Positions 23,693 to 32,746 are shown, numbered from the stretch's first letter. The stretch: DNA of 64,000 nt from Mycolicibacterium brumae (GCF_025215495.1 NZ_CP104302.1:124001-188000), one strand, 5' to 3'. Made by a program: numbers and translations. The notes: generated from the letters alone by a model not told the origin.

Positions 23693-24885
23693 TACCGGAA
23701 CGCCGCCTGGCCGGTCAGCGCCTTCCCGATGGCCAGCAGGTGCATCTCCGAGGTGCCCTCGTAGGTCAGCACCGACTCCAGGTTGTTGGCGTGCCGCAGC
23801 GGGGAGTACTCCAGCGTGATCCCGCTGCCGCCCAACAGGGTTCGGCACTCCCGGGCGATCGCCAGCGACTCGCGGACGTTGTTGAGCTTGCCCAGGCTGA
23901 CCTGCTCGGGGCGCACCCCCTCGGCGTCCTTGATCCGGCCCAGGTGAATGGCCAGCAGCAGACCCTTGCCGAGCTCCAACGTCATATTGGCCAGCTTCTC
24001 CTGGGTCAGCTGGTAGGCGGTCAGTGGCTTGTCGAACACTTCCCGGGCGCCGGCATACGCGATCGCGGTCTCCAGCGAATCACGCGCCGCGCCAAGCGAT
24101 CCGAACACGATTCCGAACCGGGCCTCGTTCAGGCAGGACAGCGGCGCGCCCAGACCGACCGCCTCCGGCAGCTGCGCCGACGCCGGCAGCCGCACATTGT
24201 CGAGCACCAGCTCCGAGGTGACCGACGCGCGCAGCGACAGCTTGCGGTGGATCTCGTTGGCGGTGAAGCCCGGGGTGTCGGTGGGCACCAGGAAACCGCG
24301 GATGCCGTCGTCGGTCTGCGCCCACACCGTCGCCACATCGGCGAGGTTGCCGTTGGTGATCCACATCTTGGTTCCGTTGAGGACCCAGTCGCCGCCATCT
24401 CGGCGGGCCCGGGTGCGCATCCCGGCCGGGTTGGAGCCGAAGTCCGGTTCGGTCAGCCCGAAGCAGCCGATCGCGTCGCCGGCGGCCAGCCGCGGCAGCC
24501 ACTCCTGCTTCTGCTCTTCGGAGCCGTAGCGGTAGATGGAGAACATCGACAGTGAGCCCTGCACCGAGACGAAGCTGCGGAACCCGCTGTCGCCGGCCTC
24601 GAGCTCCATGCAGGCCAGCCCGTAGCTGACGGCGTTGACGCCGGCACAGCCGTAGCCGTCCAGGTGCATGCCCAGCACCCCGAGGTTGCCGAACTCCTTG
24701 GCGAGTTCGCGTGGCAGCGTGGCGGATTCGAACCAGCCCTCGACGTTCGGTTTGAGTTTTGCGTCGACGAACGCGCGCACGGTGGCGGCGATATCGCGTT
24801 CGTCGTCGTCGAGTAGCCGGTTGGTGTCGAACAACCCGAGCGGGGTGTAGGTCTTGGCGGCGGGCCGGGAGTCGGTGGCGGTCAT
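23692..24885 (-). CDS. gcdH: Acyl-CoA dehydrogenase, glutaryl-CoA dehydrogenase type
   Basis: A 397-residue FAD enzyme. ADYDGYGCAGV-like residues in the N-terminal helical domain (here LDGYGCAGVNAVSYGL), the LTEPDFGSNPAGM loop, WITNGNLADV and the catalytic Glu in TYEGTSEMHLL (about 376) all follow the glutaryl-CoA dehydrogenase pattern, including RHANNLESV before it. Such enzymes oxidise and decarboxylate glutaryl-CoA to crotonyl-CoA, the last step of lysine/glutarate catabolism. It lies between gabT (21 bp upstream) and the CoA-transferase (1-bp overlap). It could also use another short acyl-CoA. Confidence 0.85.
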   Translation of the reverse strand: MTATDSRPAAKTYTPLGLFDTNRLLDDDERDIAATVRAFVDAKLKPNVEGWFESATLPRELAKEFGNLGVLGMHLDGYGCAGVNAVSYGLACMELEAGDSGFRSFVSVQGSLSMFSIYRYGSEEQKQEWLPRLAAGDAIGCFGLTEPDFGSNPAGMRTRARRDGGDWVLNGTKMWITNGNLADVATVWAQTDDGIRGFLVPTDTPGFTANEIHRKLSLRASVTSELVLDNVRLPASAQLPEAVGLGAPLSCLNEARFGIVFGSLGAARDSLETAIAYAGAREVFDKPLTAYQLTQEKLANMTLELGKGLLLAIHLGRIKDAEGVRPEQVSLGKLNNVRESLAIARECRTLLGGSGITLEYSPLRHANNLESVLTYEGTSEMHLLAIGKALTGQAAFR

Positions 24886-24906
24886 GGGTGGGCTCCTTGG
24901 GTTGGC

Positions 24907-26280
24907 TTAGAGGGTTGCGAAGGCGTCGCGCAGCACGCCGAAGCCGTCGATGAGCAGGTAGTCGGAGATGGACAGCGGGGGCAGGAAACGCAGCACATTG
25001 CCGTGCGTTCCGGCGGACAGCGTCAGCACGCCGTTGTTGCGGCAGTGGTGGCCGACGGCGACGGCGGCGTCCCGGTTCGGCGCGCGCCCACCGGGCACGA
25101 CGAGTTCGGCGGCGACCATCGCGCCGCGGCCGCGGATCTCGCCGATCACACCGGTGGCCGAGGCGATGTCGCGCAGTTCGCGGACCATCAGGTCGCCGAT
25201 GGCGCGGGCCCGCTCCAGCAGATTGTGGGTCTCGATCTCCTCGAACACCCCCAGCGCGGCGGCGCAGGCCACCGGATTGCCGCTGTAGGTGCCGCCGATC
25301 CCGCCGGTCGGGGCGGCGTCCATCACCTCGGCGCGGCCGGTGACGGCGGCCAGCGGCAGCCCGCCGGCCAGTCCCTTGGCGCTGACGATCAGGTCGGGGA
25401 CCAGCCCGTCGTGCTCGCTGGCGAACCACGTTCCGGTGCGGGCGATGCCGGACTGCACCTCGTCGGCGACCAGCAGGATGCCGCGCTCGCGGCAGAACTC
25501 GGCGACCGAGGTCAGAAATCCCGGGGCCGGCACGATGAACCCGCCTTCGCCCTGGATTGGTTCGACGACCACGCAGGCCACCTGATCGGCCCCGATCTGG
25601 GAGTCGATCAACTGGGCGAACTGCTGCATGGCCTCTGCGGCGCAGTGCTGCGGGCCCGACGGCCAGCGGTACGGGTACGCCATCGGCGCCCGGTACACCT
25701 CGGGGGCGAACGGGCCGAAGCCGTGCTTATACGGCTGGGTCTTCGACGTCATCGTCATGGCCAGCATGGTGCGGCCGTGGAAGCTGTGGTCGAAGACCAC
25801 CACCGCGGGCCGGCCGGTGGCGGCGCGGGCGTACTTGACGGCGTTCTCCACCGCCTCGGCGCCGGTGTTGAACAGCGCGGTGCGCTTCTCGTGATCGCCG
25901 GGGGTGATCCGGTTCAGCGTCTCGGCGACCGCGAGATACGGCTCGTACGGGGTGGCCAGGAAGCAGGTGTGGGTGAACCGGGCGAGTTGCTCGGCGGCGC
26001 GGGCCACCACCGCGTCGGCGGCGTTTCCGACGGTGGTGACCGCGATCCCGCTGCCGAGGTCGATGAACGAATTGCCGTCCACGTCGAGCAGCACCCCGCC
26101 GCCGGCCGCGGCGGCGTAGATCGGGTTGCCGCTGACCAGGCCGGCGGGCAGCGCCGCGGCGCGCCGGGCGGCCAGCTCGACGCTGCCGGGGCCGGGCACC
26201 TCGGTGACCAGCCGGCGCTCCTGGCGCAGCGTCGGGCCGCCGATCGCGGTGTTGAGCGCCGCGGTGTTGAGCGCTGTCAT
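24907..26280 (-). CDS. gabT: 4-aminobutyrate/5-aminovalerate aminotransferase
   Basis: A 457-residue class III PLP aminotransferase, starting MTALNTAALN at 26280. Motifs are NTGAEAVENAVKYARAAT, VFDHSFHGRT, the VVEPIQGEGGF segment, LVADEVQSGIARTG with the PLP-contacting Asp, and the Schiff-base Lys in VSAKGLAGGLPL (about 302). This is the GabT subfamily, transferring amino groups from GABA or 5-aminovalerate to 2-oxoglutarate. As first gene of the operon gabT-gcdH-CoA-transferase-pucR it would feed glutarate semialdehyde into the pathway. A semialdehyde dehydrogenase (GabD) is missing here and must be elsewhere. Confidence 0.88.
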   Translation of the reverse strand: MTALNTAALNTAIGGPTLRQERRLVTEVPGPGSVELAARRAAALPAGLVSGNPIYAAAAGGGVLLDVDGNSFIDLGSGIAVTTVGNAADAVVARAAEQLARFTHTCFLATPYEPYLAVAETLNRITPGDHEKRTALFNTGAEAVENAVKYARAATGRPAVVVFDHSFHGRTMLAMTMTSKTQPYKHGFGPFAPEVYRAPMAYPYRWPSGPQHCAAEAMQQFAQLIDSQIGADQVACVVVEPIQGEGGFIVPAPGFLTSVAEFCRERGILLVADEVQSGIARTGTWFASEHDGLVPDLIVSAKGLAGGLPLAAVTGRAEVMDAAPTGGIGGTYSGNPVACAAALGVFEEIETHNLLERARAIGDLMVRELRDIASATGVIGEIRGRGAMVAAELVVPGGRAPNRDAAVAVGHHCRNNGVLTLSAGTHGNVLRFLPPLSISDYLLIDGFGVLRDAFATL

Positions 26281-26381
26281 GGTGGCCTTTCGGTGGGATT
26301 GTGGCCAGCCTATGGGCGGCAGGGATCCCGGCCCATATCCATTCTGGACAATCATTGGCTCATAAGTGTCCGAAACGGAAA

Positions 26382-26873
26382 TTACGTCGCGGCCCGGTCC
26401 GTCGGCCGGGCGTGCTTAGGGGCGAACCCCCGGCTCCACACCTCGCGGATCGCCACACCCGTCATGAACAGCGCGAAAACCTGAAGCGGTGACCAGGGCT
26501 CCGGCGCCCAGTCCATCCGCCGGCCCGCGAGTAGGAACACGGCCGCGGCGACGACGGGAACCACCACATTGGCGACCCCGAATGCCCACCGGCGCGCCAA
26601 TACCGACTCGGCCACGGCCGCGACCAGCGTCACCGCCAAACCGGCGAGGGCCATCACGGCGAACCACCCGTCGGCGCCCAGGCCGGGGTCGGAATCCGCG
26701 ATGAGCAGGTTTTCGCTCCACGTGTTCGCGTCGGCGTCCACATAGTCGGCGTAGCGGCGCGGCATGGTCACGAACGGAATCCGCGCCATCAGCAGGGCGA
26801 CGACGAACACCCACCATCCAGTGTGCCCGGCGACCCGTGCGGCGCGAAGGGGCGAAACTCGAGAGTCGCTCAA
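26382..26873 (-). CDS. Small integral membrane protein
   Basis: A 163-residue protein. The best start is TTG at 26873, overlapping the methyltransferase stop (TTGA); upstream in-frame sequence is shadow of the methyltransferase. About four hydrophobic segments are visible (WWVFVVALLMARIPF, FAVMALAGLAVTLVAAVAE, GVANVVVPVVAAAVFLLAG, SPLQVFALFMTGVAI), with a basic C-terminus. No known family is recognised. Coupling to the methyltransferase suggests a shared function in lipid or envelope metabolism, but this is only context. Confidence 0.6.
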   Translation of the reverse strand: MSDSRVSPLRAARVAGHTGWWVFVVALLMARIPFVTMPRRYADYVDADANTWSENLLIADSDPGLGADGWFAVMALAGLAVTLVAAVAESVLARRWAFGVANVVVPVVAAAVFLLAGRRMDWAPEPWSPLQVFALFMTGVAIREVWSRGFAPKHARPTDRAAT

Positions 26874-27502
26874 CCCTTGACGCCGACGGTGATCATGTCG
26901 GCGAACGGCTGGATCCAGTCCGGGCGCTTGACCCGATGCTGGTCGGCGACGGTGAACCCGGCCCCGCTGAACAGCTCGCGCATCTCCTCCGGCGGCGGCA
27001 TGTGCGCGGCGGACTCGGCGCTGTTGATCAGCTTCGCCCAGGCGCCTTGCGGCGCGAATGTCGTCACCGCCGCGACCCCGCCCGGGGCCAGCACCCGGTG
27101 GAAGTCGGCGAGCGCGGCGGGCTGGTCGAAGAAGTGGAACGCCGAGGTGGTGACCACCGCGTCCAGCGCGCCGTCCTCGAACGGCAGCGCCTCGGCCGGA
27201 CCGGTCAGCCACTTCACCGCCGACGACCGGGACCGGGCCTGCTTGAGCATGCCCTCGGCCATATCGACGCCGTAGACGGCCTCGGTGTCCAGCTCGCGCT
27301 GGATCCGGTCGGCCAGGATGCCGGTGCCGCAGGCGATGTCGGCGATCCGCCGGGCGCCGTGCTCGCGCAGCACCGCGATCACCTCGTCCTGGGCCGGCTG
27401 GTACATCCAGCGCTGCAGGAACGGGATGTTGTACAGCGGAGCGGCCACACTCCAGAACCCGGTGACCGCGTCGTTGAACGCGCGGCGTTGCACTGACGTC
27501 AT
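26870..27502 (-). CDS. Class I SAM-dependent methyltransferase
   Basis: A 210-residue methyltransferase with the Methyltransf_11 layout. Motif I is IADIACGTGILADRI (about residues 48-62), the acidic end of strand 2 is YGVDMAEGML, and motif post-I reads WLTGPAEALPFEDGALDAVV, followed by HRVLAPGG. The substrate is unknown; relatives include lipid and quinone methyltransferases. It corresponds by position, from memory, to Rv3767c-like proteins. The downstream membrane-protein gene is overlapped. A GGTACC palindrome lies 10 bp before the start. Confidence 0.82.
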   Translation of the reverse strand: MTSVQRRAFNDAVTGFWSVAAPLYNIPFLQRWMYQPAQDEVIAVLREHGARRIADIACGTGILADRIQRELDTEAVYGVDMAEGMLKQARSRSSAVKWLTGPAEALPFEDGALDAVVTTSAFHFFDQPAALADFHRVLAPGGVAAVTTFAPQGAWAKLINSAESAAHMPPPEEMRELFSGAGFTVADQHRVKRPDWIQPFADMITVGVKG

Positions 27503-27511
27503 GACGACGAC

Positions 27512-27541
27512 GGTACCCCCGGGTACCGGGTGCGGGGTACC
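27512..27541. promoter_or_regulatory. GGTACC palindrome cluster before the methyltransferase
   Basis: GGTACCC-CC-GGGTACC (27512-27527) is a perfect palindrome 10 bp upstream of the methyltransferase start; a third GGTACC follows at 27536-27541. Candidate operator, inferred from symmetry and place. Confidence 0.4.
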
Positions 27542-27649
27542 GGCTGATGATCACGGGCGCCGGCTACGGAGGCCGATGACGACGGAGCGTCGGGCGTCGG
27601 TGGCCGCGAGTCCGTTGCCGCGTGCCGATGGCGTCGAGGGCCGCATCGA

Positions 27650-27970
27650 GTGAGAAGTCAGGCACGCTAGTGAGAACTGGTGGCGGTTCAAGAAGGCATG
27701 CATCAAACCCGGGGCGGTTCACTGAGAAACCAGGCACGCTTGTGAGAAACCACGGATGCGAGTGAGAGCTGAGGGCGGCCGCTCTGCGTCGAATGGAACG
27801 TGGTGGCGGCCACAAGACGCAAAACCGCCCTGGTGTTCCACACGACGGAGAACCGCCGCCGCGGCGTCTCACTGACCTACCTCATGTCTCAAATGCATCC
27901 CAGAGATCTCAGTCGATGGGCCACCCCGCCGTCATGTCTCAGAGACATCCCTGGATTCTCACTCGATGGT
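27650..27970. repeat. 20-bp periodic GTGAGAA repeats with inverted partner units
   Basis: GTGAGAA-type units start at 27650, 27670, 27722 (CTGAGAA), 27742 and 27762, exactly 20 bp apart within the two groups, with AGGCACGC or ACGGATGC between. Downstream, two 40-bp units beginning TCATGTCTCA (27882 and 27932, 50 bp apart) carry the complementary CTCA..TCGATGG. The 20-bp period is two helical turns. Confidence 0.7.
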
Positions 27971-28108
27971 TCCCGCTCGGACAGCCACCCGCCCGCGCGC
28001 TCATCGACCCCGACGCCCTGCCGGACAGCCACCGCTCGCCAGCCCGCGCCCCGCCCGGCCTCGACTGCCCTTATGAGCCGGGCCTCGTTCCTCGCTCGTC
28101 GAACCCGG

Positions 28109-28870
28109 CTACGTGACGGTGATACCTCCGTCGACGGCAATGGTCTGCCCGGTGACATACCCGCCGGCCGCCGACGCCAGCCAGACCGCGGTCGCCGCCA
28201 ACTCGGCCGGTTCGCCGGTGCGACCGAGCAGCACCCGCGGCAGCTGCGAATCCAGGTAGCCCGGCAGGTAGTTGTCGGTCATCTCGGACTTGAAGAAGCC
28301 CGGCGCCAGCGCGTTCACCCGAATGCCCTTGCGCGAACCCCACTGCTGGGCCAGGTCCCGGGTCAGCCCGATGATCCCGGCTTTGGACGCCGCGTAGGCG
28401 GCCTGCGGCAACCCGGCGGTGGTGATGCCCAGGATCGAGGAGATGTTGATGATCGAGCTACCGGGCTGCATCACCCGTCCGCAGGCTTGCGCCATCCAGT
28501 ACGAGCCGTTGAGGTTGATGTCGATGACGGTCTCGAACTCCTGCACCGTCTCGCGGGTCGCGGGGACCGCGGTGCCGATGCCGGCGTTGTTGATCAACAC
28601 GTCGACGTGGCCGAACACCTCCATCGCCGCGTCCACCATCCCCTGGCACTGCGCCGGATCGGCGACGTCGGTGAGCACGGCCAGGGCCCGACGGCCGGAC
28701 GCCTCGACCAGCTCGACGGTGTCGGCGAGCTTGTCGACGCGGCGCGCGCCGAGCACCAGGTCGGCGCCGGCCTCGGCGAACGCCCGGGCGAACGCCACGC
28801 CGAGCCCGGCCGAGGCGCCTGTCACCAGGACGACCTTGTCGTCGAGGTCGAACAGGTCTTTCACGCTCAT
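28109..28870 (-). CDS. Short-chain dehydrogenase/reductase
   Basis: A 253-residue classical SDR starting at ATG 28870. It shows the nucleotide-binding TGASAGLG (17-24), LTDVAD, NNAG (94-97), and the catalytic set Ser (INISSILG, about 145), Tyr 159 and Lys 163 in YAASK. The ending GGYVTGQTIAVDGG is the usual C-terminus. GAR-R after strand 2 suggests NADP(H) preference. Twelve bases separate it from the phosphotransferase gene upstream; this SDR-phosphotransferase pairing is common in mycobacterial lipid catabolism clusters. The substrate is unknown. Confidence 0.85.
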   Translation of the reverse strand: MSVKDLFDLDDKVVLVTGASAGLGVAFARAFAEAGADLVLGARRVDKLADTVELVEASGRRALAVLTDVADPAQCQGMVDAAMEVFGHVDVLINNAGIGTAVPATRETVQEFETVIDINLNGSYWMAQACGRVMQPGSSIINISSILGITTAGLPQAAYAASKAGIIGLTRDLAQQWGSRKGIRVNALAPGFFKSEMTDNYLPGYLDSQLPRVLLGRTGEPAELAATAVWLASAAGGYVTGQTIAVDGGITVT

Positions 28871-28881
28871 ACCGGGCTCCT

Positions 28882-29907
28882 TCAGTTGGTGTTGATGACG
28901 TGGACGCCACGTTCGAACAGCAGCAGCGCGGCGCGGTGCAGGTAGTCGCCGACCTCGCGGGACGCCTGGCCGCCGGCGGCGCGGGCGTTGGAGCCCTCCA
29001 GGATCACCCCGGATTTGAAGCAGGCCATCGCGGTGTACCACTGCAACTCCGACAGATCCCGGCTGGTGTTGCCGGCGTATTCGGCGACGAGTTCGTCGGC
29101 GCTGGGTAGCCCGGGCGCGGCCATCAGCGGATTGCCCAGCACGGTGTCCGATCCCGGGATCGGCCAGGTCGCGAGCAGCCAGCCCAGATCTAGCAGCGGA
29201 TCGCCGATGGTGCACATCTCCCAGTCCACGATCGCGACCAGTTCGGGGCCGGTGGGGGAGAACATCACGTTGCCGGCGTGATAGTCGCCGTGCATGATCC
29301 CCGGCGACCAGTGCGCGGGCACCCGTTCCCGCAGCCAGGCGGCCAACTCGTCGACGCCGGGAATGTTGTGCCCATCGTAATTGTCCAGTGCCGCATAGGA
29401 TTCCAGCTCCGCGCTCCAGCGCGGCACCTGCCGCTCCAGGAAGCCGTCGGGCTTGCCGAACCCATCGAGGCCCACTGCCCGGTAGTCGACGGCGTGCAGC
29501 TTCGCCAGCGACGACGCCATCGACAACCCCATGCCGTGCTGGATCTCCTGGGACCCGGCGTGCAGCGGCGGCAGCCCCTGGCCGGCGTTGAAGCCGTCGA
29601 TCGGCTCCATCAGATAGAAAACCGCGTCGCCGAGCACCGAGGTGTCGTCGCACGCGGCGATCAGCCGCGGGTGCGGCACGTCGCTGCCGGCGAGGGCGGC
29701 CAGCACCCGGGTCTCCCGGAGGATGACCTTGTTGCTGACCGGGCGCAGATGTCGCGGCCCGCGGCGGAAGACGTAGTCCCGGCCGTCGCGGCGGAAGCGG
29801 ATCAGGATGTTCTGCGTGCCGCCGGTGATCTCGGTGACATCGGTGACCGAACCGTCGCCCAGGCCCTGGCGCGTCATCCAGTCGGCGACCTTGTCGAGTT
29901 CCTCCAC
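28882..29907 (-). CDS. Aminoglycoside-phosphotransferase-like kinase (ACAD10/FadE36 type)
   Basis: A 341-residue kinase-fold protein. GTG 29907 is preferred because GGTAGG lies nine bases upstream; a TTG at 29916 directly abuts that site. Visible elements are the nucleotide loop ITGGTQNILIRF, the catalytic IMHGDYHAGNVMFS with HGDxHxxN, and the Mg-binding VAIVDWEMCTIGDPLLDLGW. This subgroup resembles the kinase domain of ACAD10/11, which phosphorylates 4-hydroxyacyl-CoAs, and M. tuberculosis FadE36 (Rv3761c), which the local gene order supports. It is followed by an SDR in the same operon. Confidence 0.8.
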   Translation of the reverse strand: MEELDKVADWMTRQGLGDGSVTDVTEITGGTQNILIRFRRDGRDYVFRRGPRHLRPVSNKVILRETRVLAALAGSDVPHPRLIAACDDTSVLGDAVFYLMEPIDGFNAGQGLPPLHAGSQEIQHGMGLSMASSLAKLHAVDYRAVGLDGFGKPDGFLERQVPRWSAELESYAALDNYDGHNIPGVDELAAWLRERVPAHWSPGIMHGDYHAGNVMFSPTGPELVAIVDWEMCTIGDPLLDLGWLLATWPIPGSDTVLGNPLMAAPGLPSADELVAEYAGNTSRDLSELQWYTAMACFKSGVILEGSNARAAGGQASREVGDYLHRAALLLFERGVHVINTN

Positions 29908-29917
29908 GCCGCTCAAC

Positions 29918-30313
29918 CTACCCGTTGGTTGGTCGCGGTGGGGCGGGGTTGGCGCCCGCGGCCGCGCCGTCCTCCTCGGCCGGTTTCTGCCACGGCCAAC
30001 GACCGGAGATCTCCAGCTCCAACGACCAACTCAGGAACGTCCGGATCAGCACGATGCAGGCCAGCACGCCGACGTTCTGCATGGTCGGCTCCACCGCCAC
30101 GGTGCGAATGATGTCGGCGGCGACCAGGAACTCCAGCCCGAGCAGGATCGCCCGGCCGAGTTGCCGGCGAAACATCACGTAGGCGTCCCCGGTGCGACGG
30201 ACCATCCGGCCGATCGCCAATCCGGCGGCCAGCGCGGCGCCGAGGGCGATGACCCCCACGCCGGCGAGTTCGATGGCCTGCGCGGAGATTTCGGCCCACT
30301 GCTGGATCTGCAT
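29918..30313 (-). CDS. DUF1622 family membrane protein
   Basis: A 131-residue membrane protein beginning MQIQQWAEISAQAIELAGVG at 30313. Three hydrophobic segments are visible: AGVGVIALGAALAAGLAI, AILLGLEFLVAADIIRTVAV and NVGVLACIVLIRTFLSWSLE. The GLEFLVAADIIRT and RTFLSWSLELEI motifs identify the DUF1622 family, whose function is unknown. The C-terminus is a charged, Pro-rich cytosolic tail. It ends two bases before the TTG alternative start of the phosphotransferase gene and is divergent from tcrX. It matches Rv3760 by position, from memory. Confidence 0.8.
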   Translation of the reverse strand: MQIQQWAEISAQAIELAGVGVIALGAALAAGLAIGRMVRRTGDAYVMFRRQLGRAILLGLEFLVAADIIRTVAVEPTMQNVGVLACIVLIRTFLSWSLELEISGRWPWQKPAEEDGAAAGANPAPPRPTNG

Positions 30314-30430
30314 CGCCTCACGGTAATCAACTCCGTGCGCGCGGGACGGCGAAAGGCCGGCGGGCGTCTCACAGCCAGCGCATAGCATCGACACAGGGTT
30401 GTCCCATCGCGGCGCGAATACTGGAGGACC

Positions 30431-31162
30431 ATGCCGGCCAGAACTGAACGGGTGGATATGCGCCGCGCCGACGGGACCCCGATCGGCGTGCTCGTCGTCG
30501 ACGACGAGTCCGTGCTGGCCGAGATGGTCGCGATGGCGCTGCGCTACGAAGGCTGGGATGTCACCACCGCCGCCGACGGGCAGTCGGCGATCAGCGCGGC
30601 CCGCGCCGTCCGGCCCGACGCCGTGGTGCTCGACCTGATGCTGCCCGATATGGGTGGGCTGGAAGTGCTCAGCCGGCTTCGGGCCCAGCACCCCGGCCTG
30701 CCGGTGTTGCTGCTGACCGCCAAGGACGCGCTGGAGGACCGGATCGCGGGCTTGACCGCGGGCGGCGACGACTACGTCACCAAACCGTTCTCCCTGGAAG
30801 AGGTGGTGCTGCGGCTGCGCGCGCTGCTGCGCCGCGCAGGCGTCAGCGCCGAGGACAGCGGGGCGCAGATCGTCGTCGGCGACCTGGTGCTCGACGAGGA
30901 CAGCCACGAGGTGACACGAGCCGGCGACCAGATCACCTTGACCTCAACCGAATTCGAGTTGCTGCGGTTCATGATGCGCAATTCGCGCCGGGTGCTGTCC
31001 AAGGCGCAGATCCTGGACCGGGTGTGGAGCTACGACTTCGGCGGGCGGTCCAACATCGTCGAGCTGTACATCTCGTATCTGCGTAAGAAGATCGACAACG
31101 GCCGCGAACCGATGATCCACACCCTGCGCGGGGCCGGATATGTGCTCAAGCCTCCCTCATGA
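30431..31162 (+). CDS. tcrX: OmpR-family response regulator TcrX
   Basis: A 243-residue response regulator with a CTGGAGGACC ribosome site before ATG 30431. The receiver domain has LVVDDE (Asp 24/25), the phospho-acceptor Asp 68 in VVLDLMLPD, a Thr in LLLTAKDA and Lys in VTKPFSLEEV. The C-terminal winged helix includes LTSTEFELLRFMM and RSNIVELYISYLRKKI with the final HTLRGAGYVLKPPS. The sequence closely recalls M. tuberculosis TcrX (Rv3765c), and neighbouring genes agree. The sensor gene follows with a 23-bp overlap. In this species it may also drive the glycosyltransferases downstream. Confidence 0.88.
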   Translation: MPARTERVDMRRADGTPIGVLVVDDESVLAEMVAMALRYEGWDVTTAADGQSAISAARAVRPDAVVLDLMLPDMGGLEVLSRLRAQHPGLPVLLLTAKDALEDRIAGLTAGGDDYVTKPFSLEEVVLRLRALLRRAGVSAEDSGAQIVVGDLVLDEDSHEVTRAGDQITLTSTEFELLRFMMRNSRRVLSKAQILDRVWSYDFGGRSNIVELYISYLRKKIDNGREPMIHTLRGAGYVLKPPS

Positions 31163-32702
31163 TCGACGCTGGCGGCCCGGCACGTGGTCGCTGCGCACCC
31201 GGCTGCTCGCCACCCAGGTGCTGCTGCTGGCGCTGGTCTGCGTGGTCATCGGCGTCGGCACCGAACTGGCGCTGCGCGGCTACCTGACCCACCAGCTCGA
31301 CGGGCAGGTCCGCGACGTCGCGGCGCGCTCGGCGCTGCTGTCGGCGCTGCCGCCCCCGCGGCCGGACATCCGTCACCAGATGGGCCAGCAGCCCGGACCC
31401 GGGCCGGCGTTCTTGGACGCCCCCGGCCAGCCGATCGGGGTGGTCGCCGTCGCCGTCGGCTCCGAAGTCCGGGCCCCGGACGCGCCGCCGGACGCCCCGG
31501 CGCAGGAGAACGGGTCGCAGCAGGAGAACGGCTCGCAGCAGGTGGCGGCCGGGCTGCTCACCGCCGACGGGACCCGGGCGGCGATCAGCGACGGCGCGGT
31601 CGCGCAGCTGCTGGCGGTGAAACCCGGGGCCAACCCGGTCACCGTCGACCTCGACGGACTCGGCGGGTACCGGGTGATGGCCGAGAACGACCGGCTCGGC
31701 CGGCTCACCGTCAGCGGCCTGCCCACCGCCGACCTCGACGCCACCATGCTCCGGGTGCTGTGGATCTTCGTGGTGGTCTCCGGCATCGCGCTGCTGACCG
31801 CCAGCTTCCTGGGCGCGCTGATCGCCCGCCGGGCGATGGCTCCGCTGACCCGGGTGGCCGCCACCGCCCGCCAGGTCGCCGGGCTGCCGCTGGACCGCGG
31901 CGAGGTGACCCTGCCGGTCCGCGTCGCCGACCAGGACGCGGACCCGAAAACCGAAGTGGGACAGGTCGGTTCGGCCGTCAACCGAATGCTCGAACACATC
32001 TCGACCGCGCTGTCCACGCGACAGGCCAGCGAGACCAGGGTCCGGCAGTTCGTCGCCGACGCCAGCCACGAACTGCGCACACCGCTGACCGCCATCCGCG
32101 GCTACACCGAACTAGCGCGGCGCCAGCACGATGAGCTGCCCCCGGAGGTCGCGCACGCGATCGCCCGGGTGGACTCCGAGTCCGAACGCATGACGCACCT
32201 GGTGGAGGACCTGCTGTTGCTGGCCCGGCTGGATTCCGGTCGGCCGCTGGAACGCGAGCAGGTGGACCTGTCGGCGCTGGCCGTCGACGCGGTGTCCGAC
32301 GCGCACATCGCCGCCCCCGATCACGTCTGGAACCTCGACCTGCCCGAGGAACCGGTGCTCGTCACCGGCGACGCGCTGCGTCTGCACCAGGTGCTGGCCA
32401 ACCTGCTGGCCAACGCCGGCACGCACACCCCGCCCGGCACGACGGTGACGGTGTCGCTGGAGTCCGAGGGGGTGCTGTCGGTGGTCGACGACGGGCCTGG
32501 CATCCCCGCCGACCTGCAACCCGAAGTATTCGAGCGGTTCGCCCGCGGCGACTCGTCGCGGTCCCGCAAGGACGGCGGCACCGGGCTGGGCCTGGCGATC
32601 GTCGCCGCCGTGGTGCGCGCGCACCACGGGACCATCGCGCTGGACAGCCGCCCCGGGCGCACCGCGATCACCGTGCGCCTGCCGTTCACAGCGGACGCAT
32701 AG
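31140..32702 (+). CDS. tcrY: Sensor histidine kinase TcrY
   Basis: A 520-residue sensor kinase. The start at 31140 overlaps tcrX; no better start is in frame. The first membrane segment is at about 22-42, an extracytoplasmic sensor region follows (43-204) containing a tandem QENGSQ repeat, and the second membrane segment is at 205-229, then a HAMP domain. The phospho-acceptor His is in ADASHELRTPL (about 310). The ATPase domain shows NLLANAGTHTPPG (N box, with Gly-Thr replacing the usual Arg-Tyr), VVDDGPGIP and GGTGLGLAIV. Its signal is unknown. It is followed after 44 bp by the GT39 gene. Confidence 0.88.
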   Translation: MCSSLPHDRRWRPGTWSLRTRLLATQVLLLALVCVVIGVGTELALRGYLTHQLDGQVRDVAARSALLSALPPPRPDIRHQMGQQPGPGPAFLDAPGQPIGVVAVAVGSEVRAPDAPPDAPAQENGSQQENGSQQVAAGLLTADGTRAAISDGAVAQLLAVKPGANPVTVDLDGLGGYRVMAENDRLGRLTVSGLPTADLDATMLRVLWIFVVVSGIALLTASFLGALIARRAMAPLTRVAATARQVAGLPLDRGEVTLPVRVADQDADPKTEVGQVGSAVNRMLEHISTALSTRQASETRVRQFVADASHELRTPLTAIRGYTELARRQHDELPPEVAHAIARVDSESERMTHLVEDLLLLARLDSGRPLEREQVDLSALAVDAVSDAHIAAPDHVWNLDLPEEPVLVTGDALRLHQVLANLLANAGTHTPPGTTVTVSLESEGVLSVVDDGPGIPADLQPEVFERFARGDSSRSRKDGGTGLGLAIVAAVVRAHHGTIALDSRPGRTAITVRLPFTADA

Positions 32703-32746
32703 CCGGGGTCCATCGACCACCCACATTGGCGGGCCACGCTGAATCG

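Larger units (their letters stand above)
27503..28108. other. Gene-free region with two repeat types
   Basis: About 600 bp between the methyltransferase and the SDR gene. It contains the GGTACC palindrome at the methyltransferase promoter, a 20-bp-period GTGAGAA array (27650-27770) and two longer inverted copies of a related unit (27881-27970). Open frames crossing it are composed of repeat sequence and are not credible genes. Confidence 0.65.

Noticed and set aside
24080..25429. Minus-strand 449-codon Arg-rich frame overlapping gabT and gcdH
   Set aside because: It is a frame-shifted reading of the two real genes; only the real frames carry motifs.
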